Counted from the stretch's first letter, positions 8,497 to 16,277 are shown. The stretch: 16,973 nt of DNA from Deltaproteobacteria bacterium (GCA_016717595.1 JADKFE010000077.1:1-16973); one strand, 5' to 3'. The notes: generated by a model not told the origin, from the letters alone. Numbers and translations: made by a program.

Positions 8497-8528
8497 GTCC
8501 AACACCACAACACCCAGGAGTGAAACGA

Positions 8529-9056
8529 ATGGAACCCCTCATCGGTCAAGTCATGCTCTTCGCGGGGAACTTCGCCCCCGTGGGATGGATGTTCTGCCAA
8601 GGGCAGCTCCTCCCCATCAGCGAGTACGAGACATTGTTCGCGATCATCGGCACCACCTACGGCGGCGACGGAATGACGACCTTCGCCTTGCCGAACCTCT
8701 CCGGCGCCACCGCCGTGAGCGCGGGCACCGGCCCAGGCTTGCCCAATTGGGCCCTCGGTCAGGTCACTGGCGCGGAGACCGCCACGATGACCCAGGCCAA
8801 CATGCCCGCCCACAACCACATCGCGCTCGGCTCAAGCCAGAACGGCGAGGCCACCAGCCCCCAGGGCGCGGCGCTCGCGGGCTATGGCACGTCTTTGCCG
8901 CCGGTGGGCCCCTACACCAGCTCCGCGGCGAACACCACCCTACGCGCGGGCTCCTTGGGCAACGCCGGGTCGAGCCAGCCCTTCTCGATCATCCAGCCCA
9001 GCCTCGCGCTCAACTACATCATCGCCGTCGAGGGCATCTTCCCCTCTTCGGCCTGA
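8529..9056 (+). CDS. Tail-collar domain protein 1 (microcystin-dependent-protein-like)
   Basis: The protein has 175 residues. The N-terminal half carries the phage tail collar pattern: GQVMLFAGNFAPVGWMFCQG, then LLPIS, LFAIIGTTYGGDG and TTFALPNLSG. It keeps the histidine motif HNH in MPAHNHIALG, and ends with the shared tail LPPVGPYT...QPSLALNYIIAVEGIFPS. In phage short-tail-fibre tips this fold is a trimer and paired His residues can bind metal. Related MdpB-type proteins occur in many bacterial genomes with unknown function. This copy is the most diverged of the three: it has PNLSG where the others have PDLRGR. There is no signal peptide. The ATG at 8529 has AGGAG at 8516-8520. The frame is open much further upstream, but that part is a shadow of the lipoprotein gene. 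It lies 68 bp after the lipoprotein stop, probably in one operon. Confidence 0.85.
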   Translation: MEPLIGQVMLFAGNFAPVGWMFCQGQLLPISEYETLFAIIGTTYGGDGMTTFALPNLSGATAVSAGTGPGLPNWALGQVTGAETATMTQANMPAHNHIALGSSQNGEATSPQGAALAGYGTSLPPVGPYTSSAANTTLRAGSLGNAGSSQPFSIIQPSLALNYIIAVEGIFPSSA

Positions 9057-9095
9057 GCCCCACCCCCTCCCATCTTCGTCTTCGGAGCTTCGAGC

Positions 9096-9626
9096 ATGGA
9101 TCCTATCTACATCGGCTCAATCTTCCTGTTCGCGGGCAACTTCGAGCCAAAAAACTTCGCCTTCTGTGATGGGCGACTGATGAGCATCGCCCAGAACACG
9201 GCCCTGTTCGCGATCCTGGGCACCACCTATGGCGGCGACGGCAAGGTGACCTTCGCCTTGCCCGACCTGCGCGGCCGCGTCGCCGTGGGCGTCGGGGCGT
9301 TCCCCGGCGGGCAGAGCTGGTCCCTCGGAGAGGCTCAAGGAACCAACGCCGTCACCTTGACCCAAGAGAACCTCGCCGTACACAGCCACAACGTCAACGC
9401 CAACAACACGCCTGGCGGCAACTCCTCGCCCTCCAACAGCGTGTTGGCAGAGATCGGCACCAGCCTCCCGCCCCTGGGGCCCTACACCCAAGGCGCACCC
9501 AACACCACGATGAGCGCGCAGAGCGTGATGCCCGCCGGGAGCGGCTTCCCCGTCGGCATCATGCAGCCCTACCTCGGCCTCAACTACATCATCGCGCTCT
9601 ACGGCGTCTTCCCCCCTCGTAGCTGA
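9096..9626 (+). CDS. Tail-collar domain protein 2 (microcystin-dependent-protein-like)
   Basis: The protein has 176 residues and is a paralogue of its two neighbours. Motifs in order: IFLFAGNFEPKNFAFCDG, LMSIAQNTALFAILGTTYGGDG, TFALPDLRGRVAVGVG, a Gly-rich loop, LTQENLAVHSHNVN (the His pair here is HSH), GTSLPPLGPYT, and the C-terminal MQPYLGLNYIIALYGVFPPRS. The PDLRGR motif is canonical for the collar family. There is no signal peptide or membrane segment, so export, if it occurs, needs another route. GGAG at 9084-9087 is 8 bases before the ATG. It lies 39 bp after gene 1 and 37 bp before gene 3. The role is unknown; a trimeric tip or receptor-binding role is inferred from the phage family. 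Confidence 0.88.
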   Translation: MDPIYIGSIFLFAGNFEPKNFAFCDGRLMSIAQNTALFAILGTTYGGDGKVTFALPDLRGRVAVGVGAFPGGQSWSLGEAQGTNAVTLTQENLAVHSHNVNANNTPGGNSSPSNSVLAEIGTSLPPLGPYTQGAPNTTMSAQSVMPAGSGFPVGIMQPYLGLNYIIALYGVFPPRS

Positions 9627-9663
9627 AACGGCTCACCCCCCTTTCTACCTCTCGGAGTCAAAC

Positions 9664-10194
9664 ATGGATCCCATCATGGGCTGCATCTTCCTGTTCGCGG
9701 GCAACGTGGCCCCGAGGAACTGGGCGTTCTGCAACGGCCAGCTCCTCTCCATCGCCCAGAACCAGGCGCTGTTCTCGATCCTCGGCACGACCTATGGCGG
9801 CGATGGTCGCACGACCTTCGCCCTGCCCGACCTTCGGGGCCGGGCGCCGGTCTCCCAAGGCAACCCGCAGGGCATCAACGGCGTGCAGCTCGGTGAGGCC
9901 TCGGGCTCGCCGACCACGACGCTGTTGATCACCAACCTCCCGTCACACAACCACACGCTGAACGCCTCCACCAACAACGGCGAGTCCATCTCCCCCGCAA
10001 ACGCCACCTTGGCGGCCTTCGGCACCTCGCTGCCCCCCGCCGGGCCCTACACGACCGCCCACACGCCGAACGCCCCGCTCAGCCCCGCCGCCATCTCCGT
10101 GTCGGGCCAGAACCAGCCGATCAACATCACCCAGCCGACCATCGCCCTGAACTTCATCATCGCCACCCAGGGCATCTTCCCCTCTCGGAACTGA
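9664..10194 (+). CDS. Tail-collar domain protein 3 (microcystin-dependent-protein-like)
   Basis: The protein has 176 residues, the third tandem paralogue and the closest to the family consensus. Motifs: CIFLFAGNVAPRNWAFCNG, LLSIAQNQALFSILGTTYGGDG, TTFALPDLRGRAPVSQG, the histidine motif in LPSHNHTLN, FGTSLPPAGPYT, and the C-terminal ITQPTIALNFIIATQGIFPSRN. There is no signal peptide. GGAG at 9654-9657 is 6 bases before the ATG. It is the last gene of the presumed lipoprotein-collar operon and is followed by a hairpin at 10217-10250. No tail tube, baseplate, capsid, portal or lysis gene lies in the window, so it is probably not part of a simple prophage. Confidence 0.9.
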   Translation: MDPIMGCIFLFAGNVAPRNWAFCNGQLLSIAQNQALFSILGTTYGGDGRTTFALPDLRGRAPVSQGNPQGINGVQLGEASGSPTTTLLITNLPSHNHTLNASTNNGESISPANATLAAFGTSLPPAGPYTTAHTPNAPLSPAAISVSGQNQPINITQPTIALNFIIATQGIFPSRN

Positions 10195-10216
10195 TTCAAG
10201 CTGCTGATCCCGTCTG

Positions 10217-10250
10217 CGCCGCCTCGTGGGGTTGACCCTGCGGGGCGGCG
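10217..10250 (+). terminator. Candidate hairpin terminator of the lipoprotein-collar operon
   Basis: The arms CGCCGCC (10217-10223) and GGCGGCG (10244-10250) pair perfectly, with a possible further C-G pair inside, around a 16-20 nt loop. They lie 22 bp after the last collar stop and are followed by a T/G-rich stretch rather than a clean T run. The site falls between convergent genes, where termination is expected. It is weak as an intrinsic terminator. Confidence 0.4.
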
Positions 10251-10289
10251 TCTGTGTTGGGTGGATTGTGTTGAGCGCCTCGGCGCCCC

Positions 10290-11135
10290 TCACCCCACCA
10301 ACGACTCCAGCCACCCCCGCAGCACGTTCACCGCGACGCGCTGGCGGTACTCCGCCGTCGAGCGCACATCGGCGATGGGCCGGATGTCGTTCAGCAGAAG
10401 CTCGGCGAGCTGGGGCCGCACGGGGCCGCCCTCTAGGGCCACCTCGACGGTGTGCGCGCGGAGGGGCACCGGGCCCAAGGCGCCGAACGCGAGGCGCGCC
10501 AGGGTGACCTGACCGCCTTGGCGGCGCACCCGACCGCAGAACGAGAGCTTGGAGATCGACTGTGCGCGGCGGGTGCCGACCTTTCGGAAGAAGGTCTCGT
10601 CGCCGTCTACCCGGGCGGGGAGGTAGATGGCGGTGATCAGCTCGTCACGCTCCAGGGCGGTCTTGCGGTAGCCCAGGAAGAAGCGCTCGATGGGCACGCG
10701 GCGCAGGCCGCGGCGGGCGGAGCCGAGCTCGACGACGGCGTCTAAGGCCAGAAGCGGCGGCAGGCTGTCTCCGGCGGGGGAGGCGTTGGCCAGGTTTCCG
10801 CCCAAGGTGCCGCGGTTGCGGATCTGGGCGGCGCCGCAGGTGCGGGCGGCCTCGACCAAGGCCGGGGCGTGATCGGCGAGGAGCGGGGACTGGATCAGCT
10901 CGGTCCAGGTGGTCAGCGCGCCGAGGCGGATCCAGCCGTCTTGGGCGTCGAGGCCGCGCAGCTCGGCCACCCCCCAGAGGTTCAGCACGCGGCTGGGATC
11001 GAGCTTGTTGGCCTCGATGAGCACCATCAGGTCGGTGCCCCCGGCCAACGCGACCGTCTCGGGGTGGTGCGCCTTGACCGCGAGGGCCTCGGCGAGCGTG
11101 CGTGGGGAGAGCACTTCAGCGTGGCTGGTCAGCAC
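10290..11135 (-). CDS. Molybdenum hydroxylase FAD-binding subunit (CoxM/XdhB-like)
   Basis: The protein has 281 residues, the usual size for the medium subunit of xanthine dehydrogenase/CO dehydrogenase-type enzymes. It carries FAD and passes electrons from the 2Fe-2S subunit to NAD+ or another acceptor in the cytoplasm. The first FAD motif AGGTDLMV is at 31-38 and the second, IRNRGTLGGNLANASPAGD, at 105-123. The C-terminal CO_deh_flav_C-like domain follows (FRKVGTRRAQSISKLSF, then GALGPVPLRA). It starts at the ATG at 11135, overlapping the upstream 2Fe-2S gene by 20 bp, which implies translational coupling. It is the last gene of the three-gene operon, converging on the collar operon. The TTRR-type loop and the substrate of the complex cannot be settled from sequence alone. 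Confidence 0.92.
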   Translation of the reverse strand: MLTSHAEVLSPRTLAEALAVKAHHPETVALAGGTDLMVLIEANKLDPSRVLNLWGVAELRGLDAQDGWIRLGALTTWTELIQSPLLADHAPALVEAARTCGAAQIRNRGTLGGNLANASPAGDSLPPLLALDAVVELGSARRGLRRVPIERFFLGYRKTALERDELITAIYLPARVDGDETFFRKVGTRRAQSISKLSFCGRVRRQGGQVTLARLAFGALGPVPLRAHTVEVALEGGPVRPQLAELLLNDIRPIADVRSTAEYRQRVAVNVLRGWLESLVG

Positions 11136-11583
11136 AGAGCGCCTCCTCGACGGCGTCGATGATCTTCTGGTAGCCCGTGCAGCGGCAGAGGTTCCCGGCC
11201 ACGGCGTCGCGGACCTCGGCGCGGTTGAGCGTCTGGCCCCGCTGGCAGAGCTCGGCGGCGGTCATCAAGAACCCCGGCGTGCAGATGCCACACTGGGCCG
11301 CGCCGCAGCGCACGAAGTTGTCTTGCAGGCGGGCGAGGCGGGGGTCGTCGGCGAGGCCCTCCACGGTGAGCACCGTGGCGCCTTGGGCCTGGGCGGCGGG
11401 CACCAGACAGGCGCAGGCCGACTGGCCGTCGAGCAGCACGGTGCAGGCGCCACACTCGCCCTCGCCGCAGCCCTCCTTGGCGCCGGTGAGGCGCAGGTCT
11501 TCGCGCAGCACGTCGAGCAGACGGGCCATCGGGCGGACCTCGACCTCACGAGGGGCGCCGTTCACGACGAAGGAGAGCTTCAT
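11116..11583 (-). CDS. Molybdenum hydroxylase 2Fe-2S subunit (CoxS/XdhC-like)
   Basis: The protein has 155 residues, typical for the small subunit. Both iron-sulfur clusters can be read directly. The plant-ferredoxin-type cluster uses C39, C44, C47 and C59 (KEGCGEGECGACTVLLDG...CAC). The second uses C98 and C101 (QCGICTPGF) with C133 and C135 (NLCRCTGYQ). The spacing matches CoxS-type subunits. It transfers electrons from the Moco site to FAD. Its ATG overlaps the stop of the large-subunit gene (11580-11583, ATGA), and its end overlaps the FAD gene by 20 bp, so the three are made as one complex. Confidence 0.95.
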   Translation of the reverse strand: MKLSFVVNGAPREVEVRPMARLLDVLREDLRLTGAKEGCGEGECGACTVLLDGQSACACLVPAAQAQGATVLTVEGLADDPRLARLQDNFVRCGAAQCGICTPGFLMTAAELCQRGQTLNRAEVRDAVAGNLCRCTGYQKIIDAVEEALCADQPR

Positions 11584-13769
11584 GGGGTGGCCTCCAGCAC
11601 ACGCTCAGGGGTCATCGGCAGGCGGTTGAGCACCGCGCCCGTGGCGGCCTCGATGGCCTGGGCCACCGCCGCCGCCGGGCCGTCCATGGGGATCTCCCCC
11701 AGGCCCTTGGCGCCAAACGGGCCCCCGGCGTAGGGGTTCTGAATGAGCAGGGTGACCATCTCCGGGGCGTCGGCCGCCGTGGGGATGATGTAGTTCGTGA
11801 GCCGATCGTTGAGCATCAGGCCCTTGCCGTCGGTGACGACCTCCTCAAAGGTGGCCCAGCCGAGCGCCTGCAGCGCCCCGCCCTCGATCTGCCCCGTGGC
11901 GAGCACGGGGTTCAGCGCGAAGCCGATGTCGGTGGCCGTGATCAGCCGCCGGTAGGTGACCTCGCCGGTGTCGATGTCTACGGCCAGATCCACCACCGTC
12001 GCCATCCAGGCGTAGGTGGGGTAGGCGTCGCCGAGGTAACGCTCGTCGTCCCAGCGCAGGGTGGGGTCGGGCTGGTGCTGGGCCTCTACCCGCAGAGGGG
12101 CGCGGGCGCGGCGGGCGCGGGCGAGCTCGGCGAAGGCGCCCGGGCGTTTGGCCTCGGCCTGCAGCGCCGCGTGGAGCTTGCGGGCGGCGGCGTCCACCAC
12201 CCCACCCACGACCATCGCCGTGCGAGACGCCACCGTGGGCCCGGAGTCGGGCACGATGGCCGTGTCATGCGGCGCCATCTCCACCCAGCCAAGGGGGATG
12301 TCGAGGATCGACGCCACGATCTGCGGGAAGATCGTGTCGGTTCCTTGGCCGATGTCCGTGGAGCCCGTGAGCACCCGCACCCGCTCGCCGAAGAGCTCCA
12401 GGATCACCTTGGACTTGATCTTCGCCTCGCCGTTGCCGGTGAAGCCGCAGCCGTGAAACACCACGGAGACGCCCCGACCGGGCAGGCGCCGCGCCGCGTC
12501 TCCGCCGCCGCCGGGGATGGGCGAGAGCGGCGGCAGCGGGGCCTCGTCCGCCGCGGCCAGGGCCGCGTCTAAGGCGAGCAGGCCGCCCGGCGCCTTCACG
12601 ACCTGGCCGGTGACGGTCAAGTCCCCTTCGCGCAGGAGGTTCATCCGGCGCAGCTCGACGGGGTCGATGCTGAGCGTGCGGGCGATCTTGTCCAGGTGGC
12701 GCTCGACGGCGAACATCGCCTGGGGGGCGCCGAAGCCACGAAACGCGCCGTTGGGCGGGGAGTGGGTGGCCACCACGGCGGCGCGCACATGGGCCGTCTC
12801 CCAGCGGTAGGGCCCGCTCACATGCAGCGCGGCCCGGGAGATGACGACGGGGGAGAGCGTGTTGTAGGCGCCGCCGTCCATGAGCACGTCGGCGTCTAAG
12901 GAGAGCAGGCGGCCCGACTCATCCACGCGGGTGCTGAGCTTCACCCGGGCGGGGTGGCGTTTGGTGGTGGCGCGTAGATCTTCGTCGCGGCGGTAGACCA
13001 TCTTGACTGGGCGTCCGGCGCGCAGGGCCAAGAGCGCGGCGTGGGCGGCCAGCATCGAGGGGTACTCCTCTTTGCCGCCGAAGCCGCCGCCCGTGGCGGC
13101 CTGCACCACGTTGAGCTTGTCGTGGCCGAGCACCCGGGTGAGGGCCTTCACGACGTAGTACGGGCACTGCAAGGAGCCTATGATGGTGACCCCGCCGTCT
13201 TCCCGGGGCACGGCGAGCACGCCTTGGGGCTCGATGTAGAGCTGCTCTTGGTGGCCGACGTTGTACTCCCCCTCGATGAGCACGCCGCCCTGGACGGCCT
13301 TCACGTCGCCCAGGCGCAGCTCCAGCTTCTTGAAGACGTTGTCCCGGCCAAAGATGCGCGGATCTTCGCCTTGGGAGCGGGTCATGTCGATGAGCGCGGG
13401 GAGCGGCTGGTACTCCACCCGCACGTTCCGCGCGGCCTCCAGGGCCTTCTCCCGCGTCGGCGCGGCGACGAGCGCGATGGGCTCGGTGACGTGGCGCACG
13501 ACCTGCTCGGCCAAGGCGGGCTGGTCGTCGGTCATCAAGGCGATGACGTTCTCGCCGGGGATGTCCACGGAGGTGACCACGACGACGTCCGACCAGTCGT
13601 AGTCGAGGTTGAGGGTGATGCCGCGGATGAGCGCGTGGGCGTGGATCGAGCGCACCGTGGCGCCGTAATAGCAGCCGGGAACGTGCAGATCGTCGACATA
13701 GAGCGCGCGACCGCTGACCTTCGCGGGTCCATCAACCCTGCCGATGCTTTCGCCGATGAGCTGAGCCAT
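11580..13769 (-). CDS. Molybdenum hydroxylase large subunit, Moco-binding (xanthine dehydrogenase family)
   Basis: The protein has 729 residues. The N-terminal domain (about 12-125, SIGRVDGPAKVSGRALYVDDL) is the aldehyde oxidase/xanthine dehydrogenase a/b hammerhead; the rest is the Moco-binding domain. GGGFGGKE at 227-234 and GAFRGFGAPQ at 341-350 match the xanthine dehydrogenase active-site loops, with E234 and R344 at the positions of the bovine substrate-binding Glu802 and Arg880. GAKGLGE near the end supplies the catalytic glutamate (E692). The CO dehydrogenase loop AYRCSFR is absent, so it is not a form I CO dehydrogenase. A purine or related N-heterocycle or aldehyde is the likely substrate, but this is inference. 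The start ATG at 13769 has GGAG about 6 bases upstream. It is first in an operon ordered large-small-medium. No XdhC-type sulfurating chaperone gene lies in the window. Confidence 0.93.
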   Translation of the reverse strand: MAQLIGESIGRVDGPAKVSGRALYVDDLHVPGCYYGATVRSIHAHALIRGITLNLDYDWSDVVVVTSVDIPGENVIALMTDDQPALAEQVVRHVTEPIALVAAPTREKALEAARNVRVEYQPLPALIDMTRSQGEDPRIFGRDNVFKKLELRLGDVKAVQGGVLIEGEYNVGHQEQLYIEPQGVLAVPREDGGVTIIGSLQCPYYVVKALTRVLGHDKLNVVQAATGGGFGGKEEYPSMLAAHAALLALRAGRPVKMVYRRDEDLRATTKRHPARVKLSTRVDESGRLLSLDADVLMDGGAYNTLSPVVISRAALHVSGPYRWETAHVRAAVVATHSPPNGAFRGFGAPQAMFAVERHLDKIARTLSIDPVELRRMNLLREGDLTVTGQVVKAPGGLLALDAALAAADEAPLPPLSPIPGGGGDAARRLPGRGVSVVFHGCGFTGNGEAKIKSKVILELFGERVRVLTGSTDIGQGTDTIFPQIVASILDIPLGWVEMAPHDTAIVPDSGPTVASRTAMVVGGVVDAAARKLHAALQAEAKRPGAFAELARARRARAPLRVEAQHQPDPTLRWDDERYLGDAYPTYAWMATVVDLAVDIDTGEVTYRRLITATDIGFALNPVLATGQIEGGALQALGWATFEEVVTDGKGLMLNDRLTNYIIPTAADAPEMVTLLIQNPYAGGPFGAKGLGEIPMDGPAAAVAQAIEAATGAVLNRLPMTPERVLEATP

Positions 13770-13897
13770 AGAAGCTCCAGGGGGCGCCCCAGATATACCA
13801 GAGTTGATCCCCGAGCGCCCGTCGTCGCCCCCGCCTCGGTGTCAGAGCTGTGCCGATTCCCGCCCAAGCCGGTCCAAGCCGGACCAAGGAGACCCCC
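13770..13897. promoter_or_regulatory. Divergent promoter region between the molybdoenzyme operon and glgP
   Basis: This 128-bp gap must hold promoters for both directions. For the minus strand, a TATATC at 13797-13792 is a possible -10 element, but no matching -35 was found. A perfect 10-bp palindrome, GGGGCGCCCC (13781-13790), sits between it and the Shine-Dalgarno. On the glgP side, CCAAGCCGG is repeated at 13864 and 13874 (10-bp step), with a partial third copy merging into the AAGGAG Shine-Dalgarno at 13886-13891. The element assignments are tentative. Confidence 0.35.
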
Positions 13898-15989
13898 ATG
13901 CGCTTCACCGACCTCAAGGACCGCCTGCCGACGCTGCCCGAGGCCCTCGCGCCGCTCGGCGCCCTCGCCTTCAACCTCTGGTGGAGCTGGGACGCCGAGG
14001 CCACGGCCCTCTTTGGTGGCCTCGACCCGATGGGCTGGGAGCGGGTGCGGCACAACCCCGTGGCCTTGCTGCAAGACTTGGGCGCCGACCGCCTCTCGGC
14101 CTTGGCTGAAGACGCCACCTTCGTGGCCCAGGTCCGCTCGATCCAAAGCCGCTTTGAGGCGTACCTCCACGCGACGAACACCTGGGCCCAAGAGCACGCC
14201 CCGAGCCTCGCCCCCGGCGGCCAGGGCGGCGTGGCGTATCTCTCCATGGAGTTTGGCCTGCACGAGAGCCTACGCATCTACTCCGGCGGCCTCGGCGTGC
14301 TCGCCGGGGACCATGTGCGCTCGGCCTCGGACCTGGGCCTGGAGCTCGTCGGCGTCGGCCTGCTCTACCGCCAGGGCTACTTCCGCCAGCTCATCGACGA
14401 CGGCGATCAGGTCACCGCCTTCCCCAAGGCCGACTTCAACCGCCTGCCCGTGCGCCAAGCCTTCAACGACGACGGCACCCCCCTGCGCGTCGAGGTGCCC
14501 CACGGCAACCACAGCTACACCGCCCAGGTGTTTCAGCTCGACGTGGGCCGGGTGCGCCTGCTCCTGCTGGACGCCGACCACGAGGGCAACCCCTTCGATC
14601 ACCGCTTCTTCACGCAGCAGCTCTACGGCGGCGACGGCCGCACCCGCGTGGCCCAGGAGGTGCTGCTTGGCGTCGGCGGCGTGCGCGCGATCCGGGCCAT
14701 GGGCCTGCGCCCGGCGGTGTTCCACCTCAACGAGGGCCACTGCGCCTTCGCCCCCGTCGAGCTCCTGCGTGAGCGTGTGCTGCAGGGCGAGCCCTTGGGC
14801 GCCGCCGCCGAGGCCGTCAAGCGCCAGGTGGTGTTCACCACCCACACCCCGGTGCCCGCGGGCCACGACCGCTTCTCGTACTACACCGTCGAGGAGGCCC
14901 TGGGCGGCTACCGCGAGAAGCTGGGCTGGCCCCAAGGCACGATCATGGACATGGGCCGCGTGCGCCCCACGGACATCCACGAGCCTCTGTGTATGACCGT
15001 GCTCGCCCTCAAGCTCAGCCGGTCCACGAACGGCGTCTCCGCCCTGCACGGCGCGGTGAGCCGCGAGATGTGGAAGGACCTCTTCCCCCTCGTCCTCGAC
15101 ACCGCCCAGGTGCCCATCGGCCACGTCACCAACGGCGTTCACCCGCTGTTCTGGATGGGCCCCGAGCTGCGCGCCCTGTTTGATGACCGCCTGCCCGGCT
15201 GGCGCCGCCGCTTAAGCGACCTCGCCTATTGGGAGGAGTCGTTTCTCCGAGGTCTCCGACGAAGACCTGTGGTCTGTGCACAACGCCCAGAAGGCCCGCC
15301 TGGCCCAGCTCGTCTCCACCCGCTGCCGCGGCGCCCACCTCGACGAGCACGCCCTGACCTTGGGCTTCGCCCGGCGCTTCGCCCCCTACAAACGCGCGAA
15401 CCTGCTGTTCACCGAGCCCGACCGTTTGGAGGCCCTGCTCGACCACGACATGCCCGTGCGCCTGCTCGTCTCGGGCAAAGCCCACCCCCAAGACCTGCAC
15501 GGTCAGGCCCTCTTGGGCGAGATCCTCCGCTTCACCCGCGACGGCCGCTTCCGCGACCGGGTGATCTTCTTGGAGGAGTACGACATGATCCTTGGCCGCG
15601 CGCTCACCCAGGGCTGCGACGTGTGGCTGAACACCCCCCGCCGCCCGCGTGAGGCCTCGGGCACCTCAGGCCAGAAGGCCGCGCTCAACGGCGTGCTGAA
15701 CGCCTCGATCCTCGACGGCTGGTGGCCCGAGGCCTACGACGGCACGAACGGCTGGGCCATCGGCGAGGCCCGGGAGTACGCCACGGTGGAGGAGCAGGAC
15801 GCCGCCGACGCGGAGTCTCTGTATCAGATCCTGGAGCATGAGCTGCGGCCGCTGTTCTTCCGCCGGGATGAGCAGGGGATCCCGCGGGGCTGGGTGGAGA
15901 AGATGCGGCGGTCGATCATCACCTGTCTGCCGGTGTTTAATACGCATCGGATGGTCGAGGACTATGTCACCGGGATTTATTTGGGGTGA
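13898..15989 (+). CDS. glgP: Alpha-glucan phosphorylase (GT35), interrupted by one frame change
   Basis: This PLP-dependent phosphorylase releases glucose-1-phosphate from glycogen or maltodextrin in the cytoplasm. The N-terminal NLWWSWDAEATALFGGLDP (26-44) is the DUF3417-type domain of the bacterial/archaeal 'more_P_ylases' branch. AYLSMEFGLHESLRIYSGG (113-131) and FHLNEGHCAFAPVELL follow, then HVTNGVH. The C-terminal part has FARRFAPYKRANLL, PRRPREASGTSGQKAALNG and LDGWWPEAYDG; the PLP lysine is the codon at 15675. The frame runs in frame 2 to about 15239 and then in frame 3 (RFSEVSDEDLWSVHNAQKARL) to the TGA at 15987-15989, so the sequence has one base too many, or two too few. Joined length is about 696 residues, on the short side for the family. 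Gln precedes the PLP lysine where many relatives have Met. AAGGAG at 13886-13891 supports the ATG at 13898. Confidence 0.88.
15236..15250 (+). other. Frame-change site within glgP
   Basis: Upstream, frame 2 reads ...SDLAYWEES, which is family-like. Downstream, frame 3 reads FSEVSDEDLWSVHNAQK, also family-like. Without a shift, frame 2 continues as an Arg/Pro-rich nonsense tail to 15652. The short T3 run at 15242-15244 is one place where an extra base could have entered. No slippery heptamer, stimulatory structure or release-factor context for a programmed +1 shift was recognised. Confidence 0.8.
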
Positions 15990-16277
15990 GGCCTCATCTC
16001 AAAACGTCGCCCGCTGGTCCCGAGACGCTCGGCTGGACACCCCGGCTCTGTGCGGTCGTTCTGCTTGTCTCCTGTGGTCAACCCCGGCTCCCGGGCCCCA
16101 GGGCGTGCTCTACCGGGGGGTTTGCCCACGACCCCCCCCCTTCCTACCCCCCCCCCCCCCCCCCTCCCGGGTTTCCTCCCCATTCCGGGCTGAAGCTCCT
16201 TCCTGACGGTCCACGCGGGGAGCTCTTGCCGACGCCTCACCTGTGGTGATCTCCCGGTTGATAAGGGATCCGTTCGT
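15990..16277. repeat. Non-coding gap with a C18 homopolymer and C9 tract
   Basis: This 288-bp gap holds G6 (16115-16120), C9 (16132-16140) and C18 (16147-16164), then CTCCC. The minus strand is therefore very G-rich and could form a G-quadruplex, or the G6 and C9 runs could pair as a hairpin. A short CCGAG-ACG-CTCGG hairpin (16020-16032) just after glgP is not followed by a T run. An 87-codon ORF from a GTG at 15986 crosses the C tract with a proline-rich tail; I do not support it as a gene. AAGGGA at 16263-16268 may serve as the Shine-Dalgarno of the next gene. Confidence 0.75.

Noticed and set aside
7842..8528. Extension of the first collar protein upstream to 7842
   Set aside because: This part is an out-of-frame reading of the lipoprotein's last repeat and C-terminal domain, rich in His/Arg/Gln; a proper Shine-Dalgarno and ATG exist at 8516-8531.
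8529..10194. Prophage or phage-tail-derived particle
   Set aside because: Only collar-domain proteins are present; no tube, sheath, baseplate, capsid, portal, integrase or lysis gene lies in the window.
11580..13769. Form I CO dehydrogenase (CoxL)
   Set aside because: The diagnostic active-site AYRCSFR loop is replaced by GAFRGFGAPQ, as in xanthine dehydrogenase-type enzymes.
13041..14996. 651-aa + strand ORF across the molybdoenzyme gene and glgP
   Set aside because: It reads antisense through the Moco subunit and then out of frame in glgP; both real genes have unmistakable motifs on their own frames.
15986..16249. 87-codon ORF with a lipobox-like LLVSC, overlapping the glgP stop
   Set aside because: The hydrophobic stretch is short, the tail is prolines encoded by the C18 run, and there is no Shine-Dalgarno of its own.
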